Below, in pieces: positions 29,217 through 41,977 of a DNA stretch of 64,000 nt. The DNA is from Saprospiraceae bacterium. GTDB taxonomy: Bacteria; Bacteroidota; Bacteroidia; Chitinophagales; Saprospiraceae. Where the stretch lies: contig JALSGS010000045.1 in the NCBI GenBank assembly GCA_026982695.1, positions 1 to 64,000 on the forward strand, in the 5' to 3' direction. The notes beneath the pieces are model-generated. The model made no database searches, was not told the origin of the DNA, and was given only the letters and a program-made list of their open reading frames with translations. Numbering within the stretch: the first letter of the stretch is position 1; every line of letters begins with the position of its first letter. A program made the position numbers and the translations under genes.

Positions 29217-31694
29217 CTATTGTCTGGCGCGCACTTGTACACTTGTAGCTGCTGATTTTTGAGATTGGGCAGCCCGTTGTTGGGCTAGCACGCGCTTGTA
29301 ATCTCGAGGCATCACTTGGACAAACCACTCTTTGTGCACCTCCCAATCGTTGAGCAATTCCAAGGCACGAGCACTACCTGTGTAGTGGAAATGCGCGCGC
29401 AACAAGTCTCTCACCTCTTCTAAATAGGTAGCAGTAGGTTGTTCTAAGTCTACCAATTCGCGGTTAAGGCATTTTTCAAAAGTGCCATTGGGGTCATAGA
29501 CCCAGGCAATGCCGCCACTCATACCTGCAGCAAAATTGCGACCGGTAGCACCAATGACCACAACCCTCCCCCCCGTCATGTACTCGCAGCCATGATCTCC
29601 TACACCTTCTACTACTGCATGAACTCCACTATTGCGCACGGCAAAACGCTCGCCTGCCATACCCCGAATAAAGACGCTACCCGAAGTGGCCCCATATAGC
29701 GCTACATTGCCAATAATGATCTGCTCGTGGGCTTTAAAACGCGCTTTGCGATCGGGCACTACGGCCAAAGTCGCGCCGGATAAGCCCTTGCCGAAATAAT
29801 CATTGGCTTCGCCTTCGAGCAAGAAGTAAATGCCTTTGGCAGCAAAGGCGCCAAAGCTCTGCCCCGCCGATCCTCTGAAGCGCACTTTGATCGTTTCGGG
29901 GGGTAACCCACGGCTGCCATAGCGCTTCGAAATTTCGTACGACAACATGGCCCCTGTAGCACGGTCCGTGTTGCGGATGGGTAAGACGGTTTCCATCCTT
30001 TGTCCCTGCTCGAGTGCTGGGCGCGCCCATTCGATCAATTTGCGATCGAGCACTTTGTCCAAACCATGATCTTGGGCTTCTTGTTTGTACTGAGGTACGT
30101 CGTCTTCTACGGGCTCTTTGTAGAGGATAGGGCTCAGGTCGAGTCCTCGATATTTCCAATGCGCCAGCTCGGGACGCAACTTGAGCATTTCCACCTGGCC
30201 TACCATTTCCGCTACCGTGCGAAAGCCTAGTGAAGCCATGATCAATCGCAGGTCTTCAGCTAAGAACGTAAAGAAATTGATGACGTGTTCAGGTTTTCCA
30301 GCAAAGCGCTGGCGCAGCTTGGGGTCTTGAGTGGCTATGCCGACGGGACAAGTATTGAGATGACACTTGCGCATCATAATACAACCTTCGGCTACCAGTG
30401 CTCCTGTAGCCACCCCCCACTCTTCTGCTCCTAACAGGGTAGCTACAGCCAAATCGCGCCCTGTGAGAATTTTGCCATCGGTCTGCAACACCACTCGGCC
30501 GCGCAGTTTGTTGCGCACTAGCGTCTGGTGTGTTTCTGCCAAGCCCAACTCCCACGGCAAGCCAGCGTGTCGGATGGAGGTGAGCGGCGAGGCCCCCGTA
30601 CCGCCATCATGCCCCGAGATGAGAATGGCATCGGCCTTGGCTTTGGCCACTCCCGAAGCGATGATGCCCACCCCTGCCTTCGACACCAACTTGACGTTGA
30701 TGCGAGCTTGTGGATTGGCATTTTTGAGGTCGAAGATGAGCTGGGCAAGATCTTCTATGCTGTAGATATCGTGGTGTGGCGGTGGGGAAATGAGCCCGAC
30801 TCCTGGCGTAGCATGCCGCACCCGAGCGATCCAGGCATCCACTTTGTGACCAGGTAGCTGGCCACCCTCACCCGGCTTGGCGCCTTGAGCCATTTTGATC
30901 TGCAATTCATCTGCATTGGCCAGATAATGGCTCGTCACACCAAAGCGCCCAGAAGCTACCTGTTTGATAGCCGAACGCTCCCATTCGCCGTCCGAACGGC
31001 GCGCGTAGCGCATTTCGTCTTCACCACCTTCTCCGCTATTGCTCTTTGCACCTAAGCGATTCATGGCGATGGCCAAAGTAGTGTGTGCTTCGTGCGAGAT
31101 AGAGCCAAATGACATCGCACCTGTAGCAAATCGCCGCACAATCTCACTAGCTGGCTCGACTTCTTCAAGTGGGATGGCCTTCCCTTTGCGAAAGGTGAGC
31201 AGCCCGCGCAACGTCATAGCTTGCCGCTGCTGGTCATTGACCAATTCAGCATACTGCCGGAAATATTCGAATCGGCCTTGTCGCACTGCTTTCTGAAGTA
31301 GATGCACACTACGAGGCTGTAGCAGATGCGCCTCTCCTCTTCGCTTCCACTGCCACACGCCTGCATCTTCGAGCAGTTCAGTAGGTGGGGGAGTACGCTC
31401 GGGCCAAGCCTGCCGGTGATGCTGTAGCACTTCGCGGGCAATATCGTCGAACGACAGTCCTTGTATGCGCGAAACAGTACCGCGAAAACACCGATCAACT
31501 ACCGCTCGGCTCAAGCCTACAATTTCAAAAATTTGTGCTCCGTGATAAGATTGCAAGGTAGAAATGCCAATCTTCGACATAATCTTGAGCAAGCCCGTAC
31601 GCACTGCTTCATGGTATTGCTCACGCACCACTTCCCACTCAGGGCGCTGGGCAGCCTGTTTACTCCCCAAACTTCCATCTGGTCTTTTAGTCAT
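29217..31694 (-). CDS. gltB: Glutamate synthase large subunit, lacking the N-terminal half
   Basis: An 825-residue protein matching only the C-terminal portion of GltB, which is normally about 1500 residues. It begins [20 protein letters not shown], then joins the family at [20 protein letters not shown]. It retains the FMN-binding synthase domain ([24 protein letters not shown]), the 3Fe-4S cysteines ([18 protein letters not shown]) and the C-terminal GXGXG helix domain ([20 protein letters not shown]). It lacks the N-terminal Cys glutaminase domain and almost all of the central domain. An in-frame TAA lies 21 bases before the ATG, so the frame cannot extend. Either a natural truncation or a remnant; a separate glutaminase elsewhere is possible. 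Confidence 0.88.
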   Translation of the reverse strand: MTKRPDGSLGSKQAAQRPEWEVVREQYHEAVRTGLLKIMSKIGISTLQSYHGAQIFEIVGLSRAVVDRCFRGTVSRIQGLSFDDIAREVLQHHRQAWPERTPPPTELLEDAGVWQWKRRGEAHLLQPRSVHLLQKAVRQGRFEYFRQYAELVNDQQRQAMTLRGLLTFRKGKAIPLEEVEPASEIVRRFATGAMSFGSISHEAHTTLAIAMNRLGAKSNSGEGGEDEMRYARRSDGEWERSAIKQVASGRFGVTSHYLANADELQIKMAQGAKPGEGGQLPGHKVDAWIARVRHATPGVGLISPPPHHDIYSIEDLAQLIFDLKNANPQARINVKLVSKAGVGIIASGVAKAKADAILISGHDGGTGASPLTSIRHAGLPWELGLAETHQTLVRNKLRGRVVLQTDGKILTGRDLAVATLLGAEEWGVATGALVAEGCIMMRKCHLNTCPVGIATQDPKLRQRFAGKPEHVINFFTFLAEDLRLIMASLGFRTVAEMVGQVEMLKLRPELAHWKYRGLDLSPILYKEPVEDDVPQYKQEAQDHGLDKVLDRKLIEWARPALEQGQRMETVLPIRNTDRATGAMLSYEISKRYGSRGLPPETIKVRFRGSAGQSFGAFAAKGIYFLLEGEANDYFGKGLSGATLAVVPDRKARFKAHEQIIIGNVALYGATSGSVFIRGMAGERFAVRNSGVHAVVEGVGDHGCEYMTGGRVVVIGATGRNFAAGMSGGIAWVYDPNGTFEKCLNRELVDLEQPTATYLEEVRDLLRAHFHYTGSARALELLNDWEVHKEWFVQVMPRDYKRVLAQQRAAQSQKSAATSVQVRARQ

Positions 31695-32114
31695 GTATAC
31701 ATACCTCTTTTAATTTTTCTCAATGGGAGAAAATGCCCACTCAGGGCAGTATTATGCTTTACACAAATCGCCTTGATGAATGGAATTTGGCCGGGATTGG
31801 TAGGGCTACTACCTCAACTTCAAAAAGAGAAGTAAGGCAAAATACACATAAAATATGTCACAGCAGAAATCGACTAATTGGACAAAATACAATATCCAAC
31901 GTCGGTAAATGTGATAGCGGTAAGTGTTAGCACTACAAAGACGTTTGCCATTTTACCATCCCGGAAGGGGAAGCTGTAGCAAGTAATGTAAAAAGGGATG
32001 ACCCAATATGGATACATCCCTTCCTACGATTGATTATTTTTGTTTGTCGTGTGAGACTCCTCAATACAACTCAAGACTGCAAAATCATCATGGCACCCCT
32101 AATTTATCGGCATA
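31695..32114. other. Intergenic region between gltB and atpC
   Basis: These 420 bases hold the leader of the truncated gltB and, at 31989-32023, the atpDC terminator. None of the missing GltB N-terminal half can be read in any frame. No strong TAnnTTTG for gltB was found; GTATTTTG-like words near 31870-31885 on the minus strand are poor matches. Confidence 0.55.
31989..32023 (-). terminator. atpDC terminator
   Basis: On the minus strand AAGGGATG and CATCCCTT form an 8-base stem around a 14-base loop, followed by TTTTT. It lies about 90 bases past the atpC stop. Confidence 0.85.
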
Positions 32115-32435
32115 TCAATTTTGATGGTTGGAGTTGAGCAGGCTACTGACCAACAAAGACACTTCGTTGTTTAACACCTCGATAAAGCCACCCGCTATTT
32201 GAAATGAATAGCTCTGGCCGGGTTCTTCTACTTCGACAATTTCGCCCGAAGCTTCATCAAAAACCTGATGCGTTCCCCCTGCTGCCACGATGGTCACAGT
32301 GCCTTCTTCAAGAGAAGAGACGATGGGCGCATGGTTTTTCAACACTTGAAATTGGCCTAACACCCCAGGCACCTTGACCGAGACAATCTGGCCTTCGAAG
32401 ATGACCTTGTCAGGCGTAAGCATGGTTATTTTCAT
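32115..32435 (-). CDS. atpC: ATP synthase epsilon subunit (short form)
   Basis: The epsilon subunit of F1, linking gamma rotation to the catalytic head. The product starts MKITMLTPDKVIFEGQIVSV and runs QFQVLKNHAPIVSSLEEG, the family's beta-sandwich hallmark. It ends after the sandwich, at 106 residues, with no C-terminal helical hairpin; short epsilons of this kind are common in Bacteroidota. I chose ATG 32435 over 32468 because the family sequence begins there. It follows atpD by 109 bases on the same strand; the other ATP synthase genes are not in the window. Confidence 0.95.
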   Translation of the reverse strand: MKITMLTPDKVIFEGQIVSVKVPGVLGQFQVLKNHAPIVSSLEEGTVTIVAAGGTHQVFDEASGEIVEVEEPGQSYSFQIAGGFIEVLNNEVSLLVSSLLNSNHQN

Positions 32436-32544
32436 CTCTTTGTCTTTGTCGTAAGGGTCAATGATCACTACATCAAAGCATTAAAAAATAAATCCCAACA
32501 CAAGGATAAGTAGTTACACGACATGCGCGTACCGGCTCAAAACA

Positions 32545-34236
<1,692 letters not shown>

Positions 34237-34305
34237 CTATGTAACTTGAATCACAAAACCTGACTGTAAGTAATCTTGCCTCCGTTATGCACCACCTCGC
34301 CCTTT

Positions 34306-35181
34306 CTAAAACACATGGCGTTCGGCATGATAAGACGACCGCACCAAAGGGGCACTTTCCACGTATTTAAACCCTTTTGTCAGGCCCACTTCTTTATATT
34401 CTTCAAACAGGTCAGGGTGTACGTATTCTACCACCTCGAGATGCATGCGCGTCGGCTGCAAGTACTGACCAATAGTGAGCACATCGCAGCCATGCTCGAG
34501 CAAGTCGTCCATAAGCTTAAAGACTTCTTCTCTCGTCTCACCTAAGCCCACCATAATACCCGACTTGGTGCGCTTGCCAAATTCCTTAATGCGTTTGATT
34601 TGCTCAAGGCTGCGTGCATATTTGGCTTGGGGCCGCACCTTGCGATAGAGGCGTGGTACTGTTTCGAGATTGTGAGAGACGACTTCCTGTCCCGCACTGA
34701 TCATGCGTTCGAGAGCCCACCATGTGCCTCTCACATCAGGGATGAGTGTCTCTATGGTGGTCTGCGGCGACAGCTCTTTGGTTAGTTTGACTGTTTGATA
34801 CCAGATCTCTGCGCCGCGGTCTTTGAGTTCATCGCGGTTCACAGAAGTGATTACGGCATGCTTCACGCCCATCAACTTGATTGCTTCAGCTACCCGTCGT
34901 GGTTCGTCTTCGTCATATTCGGGCGGGCGCCCCGTCTTGACCGCGCAAAAAGAGCACGAGCGCGTACACGTATTGCCCAAAATCATAAAGGTGGCTGTAC
35001 CCGCTCCCCAGCACTCTCCCATGTTGGGACAATTACCACTTTGGCAGATGGTATGCAACTGGTATTTGTCCACTAGCAATCGGACCTTCTTGTATTCGGG
35101 GCCAACGGGCAACTTCACACGCAGCCAGTCGGGCTTGCGCCGTCGTGGGGTTTTGCGTTCGACGATGGGCAGTTCGATCAT
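34306..35181 (-). CDS. lipA: Lipoyl synthase
   Basis: A radical-SAM enzyme that inserts two sulphurs into protein-bound octanoate to make lipoate. The product holds both cluster motifs: the auxiliary [12 protein letters not shown] and the radical-SAM [23 protein letters not shown] and the C-terminal RSSYHAERH serine region are also present. The 291-residue length from [12 protein letters not shown] (ATG 35181) is normal; the longer frame to 35235 adds 18 unlike residues. A TAACTTTG -7 candidate lies at 35298-35305 within the end of the upstream gene. Confidence 0.96.
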   Translation of the reverse strand: MIELPIVERKTPRRRKPDWLRVKLPVGPEYKKVRLLVDKYQLHTICQSGNCPNMGECWGAGTATFMILGNTCTRSCSFCAVKTGRPPEYDEDEPRRVAEAIKLMGVKHAVITSVNRDELKDRGAEIWYQTVKLTKELSPQTTIETLIPDVRGTWWALERMISAGQEVVSHNLETVPRLYRKVRPQAKYARSLEQIKRIKEFGKRTKSGIMVGLGETREEVFKLMDDLLEHGCDVLTIGQYLQPTRMHLEVVEYVHPDLFEEYKEVGLTKGFKYVESAPLVRSSYHAERHVF

Positions 35182-35276
35182 TTGTTCAGGCAAATTCAAT
35201 TGATAGATGAAAAGTACGCTTTCTGAGATAGGCATTCTGCTTTGCGCACCGCTATGGATCTATACGCCCGCCATGC

Positions 35277-36065
35277 CTACCACCTTTTGCCGAACTGCAA
35301 AGTTAGAAAAAGGTTGATGAACAGGTTGGAGTTCTCTACTTCTGGCAATGGGACCATGAGTGGCACCTCTTGAAAAAAGAAGTCAACCATTAGCCCTGCT
35401 TCTACGGCTTTGAGCAGCTCGTCGAAAGCGCCCCAGTCGACGTGCAAAGCAGCACGGGCATGAATAGCAGGCACCAATGAAAGCTCATCAAGGCCCTTCG
35501 CCCAACCCGACGAGCCGTAAATGCGGGTGTGATCCAAAAATAGATTAGCCGTTTCTGGCGTGTACTTGATCGTGATTGGCGTGGGCAAATTGCCCCCCTC
35601 ATAGCTAAATACTTCCAGATAATAGGGCTTGAGTAGGCCCAAAGTAGGCCCTGCCTCCCACGTAAAGCCCAAAACGGCTCCTTTCTTCTTTGCCTTTTCG
35701 CTGTAGTAACGCTTCATGCCATAACTGGCACGCAAAACGAACAGATTGTGCTGTTTGCCGTAAATAAAAGCTCGAGAGACTTTACCATTGAGCCGGCTGG
35801 GATAGTCCAGACTTGAGCGCGTTTCCTTCTCGTGCTTCAACTCGCCCAGTTCAAAGTGCCAGTAAGAGGTGAGATAATACGTCTTCAAGCGCCCCATCGT
35901 AAGCCCTATAGCCCAACCATCTTCGTGCAGACGCAAGCTGGCAGCTGCTTCACGCAGGTAGATGATTCCCTTGCGCGAGGCATCAGGCGTACGCGGCTGC
36001 AAGACTGTCTGCCCGTACAGCAGCTGAGTGACACACAAAAGCACCCCGATCAGTCCATGTTTCAT
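35277..36065 (-). CDS. Secreted, probably outer-membrane beta-barrel protein
   Basis: A 262-residue protein of unknown function. The start at ATG 36065 gives a clean signal peptide, MKHGLIGVLLCVTQLLYGQ. The mature part alternates aromatic and small residues in strand-like stretches and ends with NSNLFINLFLTLQFGKRW, which is like a terminal barrel strand with Trp last. The codons upstream to 36125 do not fit a signal peptide. It is followed closely by lipA (95 bases), whose transcript may begin inside this gene. The stop is TAG. Its last codons include one dispersed 9-mer read as FGKR. Confidence 0.65.
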   Translation of the reverse strand: MKHGLIGVLLCVTQLLYGQTVLQPRTPDASRKGIIYLREAAASLRLHEDGWAIGLTMGRLKTYYLTSYWHFELGELKHEKETRSSLDYPSRLNGKVSRAFIYGKQHNLFVLRASYGMKRYYSEKAKKKGAVLGFTWEAGPTLGLLKPYYLEVFSYEGGNLPTPITIKYTPETANLFLDHTRIYGSSGWAKGLDELSLVPAIHARAALHVDWGAFDELLKAVEAGLMVDFFFQEVPLMVPLPEVENSNLFINLFLTLQFGKRW

Positions 36066-36274
36066 AAAAACCAAGTTTGCATATCCCCAAGGCAGACACT
36101 TTGGGCAAAAAGAGCCATATTTCAAATAAATGGGCTATTACTAGCTGCTTGCAGCACCAGCTACAACGCCCTTTTTCAAACTCATTTGCCACCAATAGAG
36201 TTCATTCTATCCGGGCATGTAAGTGCTACTGTTCATTTTGCCACACAATTTAAATACTTGAATGACACTTTCGC

Positions 36275-36342
36275 AAAAAAAAAAGAGTGACTCGAAAGCA
36301 CTATTCTTTTTACGCAAAGCAGACATTTTTCAAGCGTCACTC
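36275..36342 (-). terminator. Terminator of the HYR/T9SS gene
   Basis: On the minus strand GAGTGAC (36336-36342) pairs with GTCACTC (36285-36291), followed by about ten T. The 44-base loop is long and may fold further. The first arm overlaps the stop codon of the gene. Confidence 0.65.
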
Positions 36343-39300
36343 AGTGCGTGCGCACTAGCTTGCGCAAGCTAACGAGCTGATCTGTTTCGAGGCGCAACAA
36401 ATACACACCTGCTGAGGGCAAAGTGGCCGCATCGATGGGCCATTCATAGCGTCCTGCCTCCCATACACCTTGGCGTTCCCACAACAGCCGGCCATTGAGG
36501 TCCAGGATGCTCAATCGGGTGTGTGTTTTTTGTGGCAGTACGAGGAAAATACGGCTAAAGCGGTCAAAGGGATTGGGTACGCTACCCCAATGCAGCACAG
36601 CACGTAGTTGGTCATTTGGCCATGACAAGGCGATGTCCTGGGCCTGCCCTTGCACATTCCATGCCTGGCGAGGGGTCAACCGATTGGTGAGGCTCAATGC
36701 CTGAGGCAATACTACATCTTCTTTTGCTTCGAAAGTCAGATAGGCAAGTGTAGCAGGGCGTGCCGACTGTAGGGGCTGCGATGCGTTCCAGCTCGAGGTG
36801 AGCCATCCTCTATCGAGCCACTCGAGGCCGAAGTGCGCATAGGAAGCAATATCGCCCGGCTGGAAATCGACGAGCTTCATGCTCGCCACATCCCATTCGA
36901 GCGTAAACTGCAAAGCCACACACTGACTCACATTGGGCAAAGTCAGCGCCAAGGTCCGAGTACTACCTTTCGGCAAAAAAGTGCCCTTCGATCCATCCAT
37001 ACCATTTACCGACAAGGTAAGTGTGCCATAAGTGCGCTGAGCCACTGGTGGGGCATAGCTATTGTAAGTCCAAGCGCTTCCGTCGAGATCGCCCACTTTA
37101 ATGGCGACGAAGTGAGCTGCAAGCTGGTCGGTATCGAGATCGTTCCAGCTAATGACTTCTGGAAAAGGCTCTGCCCAGGGGTTGTCGGGTTGAGGAAAGG
37201 CGTAATCGGCTGGAACGAAGCGCCACGAGCTGTTTTGAGTAAATGCAGGTAGCGTGTGCAAGATGAGTTTGCGCAGCTCGAGCATGTCACTTACAGATAT
37301 ATGTCCCGACCGATCCACATCGGCCGCAATGCGCTTGTATGGCGAAGACAAAGGTTGTACGTCCTGAATGTGACGCATCAGCAATACGATATCGAAAGTA
37401 GTAACGCCATTGAGAGGGTCGGCATTAAGCCAAGGTGTGAGCGTATAGTCGTGCCCCGCCATCATCTCGGCAAACAGATATTGGCCCGCAGTGTCTGTAG
37501 TCTGTGAAAGGAAGGCGTTACCACTTAAGTCTACCTGAACACCTTCGAGTACATGACCTGCTTCATCGGCAATAGTCCCTCCGATAGCGATAAGTGGCGC
37601 ACCACAGACCGCTGCATTGTCTTGCACTATAACGGTGGTGGTGCAATAGTCCTGATTGCCCGCTTCATCAGTCACCCACACCGTAACGGGTTGTGCGCCC
37701 AACTGGTCACAAGTAAATGTACGGAGCGTATCAAGCGTATTGTTCGACCAAGAAAAGTACAGCTGCTCCGGTGCAGAGCAGTTGTCAGATGCATCAACTA
37801 TGAGTACAGAAGCCGGCAATCCCACCTGTCCATCTGCCATAAGTGTGACGGCCAATCCACTATGGCAACTCAGGCTTGGCTTTTTACAATCTTCAATGGT
37901 AAAGATAAAAGTACACGATGTAGCATGACCACAGCCATCAGTAGCCGTATAGGTGATGCGATGGGTACCTATAGGATAAGGTGTAGTGAAGTTCTGACCA
38001 GTACCCGAATAGTCAGGGCCTATTTCTTCTTGCCCATCGGCATGTAGATCTACAATCCAAGTCAGCTCGATCAATGAATCGGGTGTACATGCGTCGGAAA
38101 CATCTACCGTCAGATCGACGCCTATATCAGTACAATCATTTTTGAAGTTGCAGAAGGTGCGGTCGGTACAACCACTGAGCACAGGAGGTGTATCGTCTAC
38201 GATCTTAATCACTTGTGTGTGTGTCCATATGCCCGCACTATTGGTATCATTGGGATCGTATTGACACCAATCGACAACGATCCAAGTGCGCAATATTTTG
38301 AGACACGCATCGGCAGAAGTACCGACGACGACGTCATTGCTACCTACCATGATTTGTTGGCAGGCAGTGGAAGGCGGTACCGTAGGCACGCCGGTAATGG
38401 CAGGGTCGGCGCTGGCATCACACCCACTAATCGCAATATCTTCAGGCCATATAATGGCACTGCCATCGTAGGGCTGGCTGTTTTGCAGCGTGATGTACTG
38501 TAGGCAAGATGCCGTATTGCCCTGCGCATCGCTGGCCGTCCAGGTGCGTACAATGAGGCCTTCACCACAATCTATTTGGGTGCTATCGCTAAAAGTGAGT
38601 TGTAAATTGCCGCAATTGTCGATAGCCAAGCCATCCTGGGCACTGAGTGAAACGCCCAGTGTAGTTACTTGGCCAGTAAGTGATAGGTCGAGGAAATCTT
38701 CGTCGCATGCCAAAGTAATATCGGGTGGACAAGAGATCTGCGGCGGCAACTTGTCCTGCACCTCCACTGTGACCATGCATTCGTTATAATTGCCAAAGCA
38801 ATCGGATACGCGCATGACAACCGTTTGGGGAGTGCCTACATCGTGGCAACAAAAAGTGATGCTAGGAGCAAAGAAAGCATTTGCCGGAAGGCCACAAGCA
38901 TCGCCCATGCGCCGAATTTTGAAGTGGTCGATACAGCAATTATCCGTTGAGCCATCATCTATAGAGGTGGCAAACAACTGACCTATCCCCTCATCATTGA
39001 GGCTTACCACTGTAAATGATTCACATATAGCTACCGGCGCATCGTCATCTTGAACCCACACGCGCAAAGTATCCACCGTGGCATTGTCGCATGCATCAGT
39101 AGCATGGTAATACACTTCGTGTATGCCAATTGGCAATCCTGGAGCAGGTAATGCACCGCCATTGCCCTCGACAATTCCCACAGGTGTCCATATGCTAACA
39201 GACACTTCCGAGCAATCCGAAATATCGGCAGGAGGCAAGAGAGGTGAAGCTGTACAACTCCATGACTGAGTCCCCACTGTCAAAGTATCGGGCAATGACA

Positions 39301-41590
39301 GCAGTGGGGGGTTAGTGTCCATATATTGGATGAGTTGCGTACACGTCCAAGGGTTGTCAGAGGTACCTATAGGTGCACACCAGTCGTAAACTTTCCACGT
39401 GCGTAGGATCTTCACGCCTGGCCCACACAGTGGGAAGACCACATCTTCGTAGCTCGCCATAAGTGCACACAAAGCTTCGCCCGGACGGACGGGATACGCC
39501 TGGCCATCGACGATGACTTGAGGGTATCCCGTCACGGATGGATCATAATTAGGTGTAGTAGCATTCAGGTCGCACGTGACAAACACGTCATCCGGGCAGG
39601 TAATTTGCACATTGCTCAGCGCAATAGGTTTGATGAGTAGCACCTGGGTACAGGTGTCGACATATCCATTGTTGTCTTTGACCCACCACTGCCGATGAAT
39701 GATTTTGGCGAAAGCCGTATCGCAATTGAAATGTGTAGTGTAGTCGAAAAACTGTACTGAAGCCACACCCGAGCAATCGGTAAAGTCGGGTTGGGGCGCT
39801 TCGCCGCCAGCACTTATGGGCGATGCATTTTGCACGCAGTACAGCCACACCGTATCGCAACCACTGATGGAGGGGGGATGCTTGTCTTCGACGAGCACCT
39901 GCCCCCAACAGCTATTGCCAGAGTCTGGATCCGTGACGGTGACGATAAAGGACTGGCCAATGTGCTCGGCACTGAGCACGTTGGTGTTCAAAGCCTCGAC
40001 CTCCACCAAATAGTCCTCATAGCAACCGTAATCGTCGCCTTCCAAGATCATGTCGGCGCTGAGCTCTTGGTTACAGCTACTACCTAAGCTCAGGTGGATC
40101 AAATCGTTGCACACCATCACTTCAGAAGCGGACTGATGCTCCACTACAGTGACGACAAAGCTGCAACTTACAGACTGAAAGCCGTCATTGGCTTCAAACT
40201 GCAACACATGTTGCCCTACGGGGAAAAAGCTATCACTAGCAAGACCCGTTTGATCTGTTTGGATCACAGATGGCACGCCACAATTGTCGGTGGCCGTCAG
40301 CTCGAACACATAATTCAAACCGCATTGCCCCGGTAGCAATTCAAAAGTGGTATCAGGTGGACAAATGATCTGTGGTGGTATCGTATCAATGATGGTGACA
40401 ATCGTGGTACATGAAGCCGAGTTGCCCAAGCTATCCGTAAGGGTGAGTTGTACGGGCTGAGGACCTGTATCGGCGCAGGTAAAGGTGGTTTGCGACAGCA
40501 CGCGCGAAGCAATGCCACAGTAGTCGGCCGAGCTTCCAGCATCCACATCGTCGGGCATGAGAACAGCCATGTGATCAGGGCCCAATGGCAAAGTAAAATC
40601 GGGTACGCAAAGTGCCGTAGGCACGGGCCCCCAAGCTAAATTGGGCGAGGTAAAGCCCAGTTGTTGGGTAAGCTCTACGATGCTATTGGGTGGAATGACA
40701 AACAAAATGCCCTCATTGACAAAGGTGCCTGCTCCAGCCAGCAACGCACTGCTACCTGGCTCTGCGATAAAGGTGGCGCAAGGCGCATTGCGCCATTGGC
40801 CTTGATTACTCATGACTTTTTGGTTGGTCCACTGCCCCCAGTTGGTCGTTTGGCTGTTGGGACCAAAGGCGAGCGGCTCTCCCGAATGGATGACGAGACC
40901 GTAATTGTCGAGCTGACCCAACTGCTCGACAATTGCGTAATTGGTCAATGATCCGCCCGCCCCAATATGCCATGTACCTGTATTAGTCAGTATTGCACTG
41001 CCCAAATTATGCCAATCCGTATACAACCACAAAGCCCCTTCGTTGTGCCAAACACTGCCATTTTGCAAGATCCCTTCGGTAGCCCACATCTGGCCAGTAT
41101 TGACCCATTGTCCCGAATTTTGCAAATCAGCTTTTTGGTACCACTGCCCCGCATTGAGCAGGTAAGTTGAAATATTGAGCACCCATGGAGCCACTACATG
41201 CACTGCTCCTTCATTGACGAAGCTATCCTGTACGCTAATCAGGCCCACGCCAGTGACATCGGCCTGCAAAAAACCATTTATATGCCAGGGAGCTTGAAGC
41301 GTCAGCTGTGCATCGGATGCCTTAATCCACAAAGAATCAGCTACTTGCAAGGCAAAATCAGCTATGGTATGTGCCGACACTTCCCAAATAGCATAAGGGG
41401 TTGCAGCAGGAATAAGTGCTACATCCCCTGAGGTGGGCACACCTGCAGTCCAATTGGCAGGATTGGTAAATTGATGATCGACAGCTCCTGTCCACACAGT
41501 AGTCTGCGCAATCAAAGGAAGTTCACAGCACCACAGTATTATTGCGCACAGTGTGCCCACAACTCTGCTCATAAATTCGGTTTTTGACAA
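36341..41590 (-). CDS. Giant HYR-repeat surface protein with T9SS C-terminal signal
   Basis: A 1749-residue secreted protein. A signal peptide (to about residue 29) precedes a region to about 330 with many short strands and N-x-G turns, possibly a beta-helix. Several HYR-like Ig modules follow (for example PPQISCPPDITLAC), with many cysteines. Near 1390 a carboxypeptidase-like domain, then a dockerin-like EF-hand (DVDRSGHISVSDMLELRKLI), then a cohesin-like beta domain occur. The last about 75 residues (PNPFDRFSRIFLVLPQKTH to the Arg-Thr-His end) form a type A sorting domain for type IX secretion. Likely cell-surface; adhesion or matrix role inferred. Start could be 41590 or 41572. Confidence 0.85.
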   Translation of the reverse strand: MSKTEFMSRVVGTLCAIILWCCELPLIAQTTVWTGAVDHQFTNPANWTAGVPTSGDVALIPAATPYAIWEVSAHTIADFALQVADSLWIKASDAQLTLQAPWHINGFLQADVTGVGLISVQDSFVNEGAVHVVAPWVLNISTYLLNAGQWYQKADLQNSGQWVNTGQMWATEGILQNGSVWHNEGALWLYTDWHNLGSAILTNTGTWHIGAGGSLTNYAIVEQLGQLDNYGLVIHSGEPLAFGPNSQTTNWGQWTNQKVMSNQGQWRNAPCATFIAEPGSSALLAGAGTFVNEGILFVIPPNSIVELTQQLGFTSPNLAWGPVPTALCVPDFTLPLGPDHMAVLMPDDVDAGSSADYCGIASRVLSQTTFTCADTGPQPVQLTLTDSLGNSASCTTIVTIIDTIPPQIICPPDTTFELLPGQCGLNYVFELTATDNCGVPSVIQTDQTGLASDSFFPVGQHVLQFEANDGFQSVSCSFVVTVVEHQSASEVMVCNDLIHLSLGSSCNQELSADMILEGDDYGCYEDYLVEVEALNTNVLSAEHIGQSFIVTVTDPDSGNSCWGQVLVEDKHPPSISGCDTVWLYCVQNASPISAGGEAPQPDFTDCSGVASVQFFDYTTHFNCDTAFAKIIHRQWWVKDNNGYVDTCTQVLLIKPIALSNVQITCPDDVFVTCDLNATTPNYDPSVTGYPQVIVDGQAYPVRPGEALCALMASYEDVVFPLCGPGVKILRTWKVYDWCAPIGTSDNPWTCTQLIQYMDTNPPLLSLPDTLTVGTQSWSCTASPLLPPADISDCSEVSVSIWTPVGIVEGNGGALPAPGLPIGIHEVYYHATDACDNATVDTLRVWVQDDDAPVAICESFTVVSLNDEGIGQLFATSIDDGSTDNCCIDHFKIRRMGDACGLPANAFFAPSITFCCHDVGTPQTVVMRVSDCFGNYNECMVTVEVQDKLPPQISCPPDITLACDEDFLDLSLTGQVTTLGVSLSAQDGLAIDNCGNLQLTFSDSTQIDCGEGLIVRTWTASDAQGNTASCLQYITLQNSQPYDGSAIIWPEDIAISGCDASADPAITGVPTVPPSTACQQIMVGSNDVVVGTSADACLKILRTWIVVDWCQYDPNDTNSAGIWTHTQVIKIVDDTPPVLSGCTDRTFCNFKNDCTDIGVDLTVDVSDACTPDSLIELTWIVDLHADGQEEIGPDYSGTGQNFTTPYPIGTHRITYTATDGCGHATSCTFIFTIEDCKKPSLSCHSGLAVTLMADGQVGLPASVLIVDASDNCSAPEQLYFSWSNNTLDTLRTFTCDQLGAQPVTVWVTDEAGNQDYCTTTVIVQDNAAVCGAPLIAIGGTIADEAGHVLEGVQVDLSGNAFLSQTTDTAGQYLFAEMMAGHDYTLTPWLNADPLNGVTTFDIVLLMRHIQDVQPLSSPYKRIAADVDRSGHISVSDMLELRKLILHTLPAFTQNSSWRFVPADYAFPQPDNPWAEPFPEVISWNDLDTDQLAAHFVAIKVGDLDGSAWTYNSYAPPVAQRTYGTLTLSVNGMDGSKGTFLPKGSTRTLALTLPNVSQCVALQFTLEWDVASMKLVDFQPGDIASYAHFGLEWLDRGWLTSSWNASQPLQSARPATLAYLTFEAKEDVVLPQALSLTNRLTPRQAWNVQGQAQDIALSWPNDQLRAVLHWGSVPNPFDRFSRIFLVLPQKTHTRLSILDLNGRLLWERQGVWEAGRYEWPIDAATLPSAGVYLLRLETDQLVSLRKLVRTH

Positions 41591-41977
41591 TTAATCTTGC
41601 AGCACCCAACAGGCGCCTAAAGCACTCGTGTTATATGTGCAGAGGAAAAAGGAGGCAAGACAGACTGCCCATCATCTAGTGCAATGATGGTAGGTACTCA
41701 CTGACAGGAATATATAAGATGTAAAGGAAACAGGAGGCAATCTGCTGATGTCAAAGGTAAGGGCACACTATCCCTTGGTGCCTCCCCAAATCAGGGTAAT
41801 TTTTTGTTGCAAAAAATGATCAATATACAAAAACCTATTTTTAAGCAAAAAACACATTAATAATTGTAAACCGATTACGCCAATCTACTATTTTTTGATC
41901 TAAAGTAAAGCCTTGGCACAATTTGTATCGGTACTCGTTTCGATGCCTGCTGTCTACGACAATACTATTTTTTCCAT
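41591..41977. other. Intergenic region upstream of the HYR gene
   Basis: This 387-base divergent region includes the HYR gene's -7 element and an A/T-rich tract before the rightward glycosyltransferase. No gene, RNA or clear inverted repeat was found. Confidence 0.5.
41752..41759 (-). promoter_or_regulatory. HYR gene -7 element
   Basis: The minus strand reads TACCTTTG, leaving a leader of about 160 bases before the ATG at 41590. No -33 TTTG stands at the usual distance. Confidence 0.55.
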
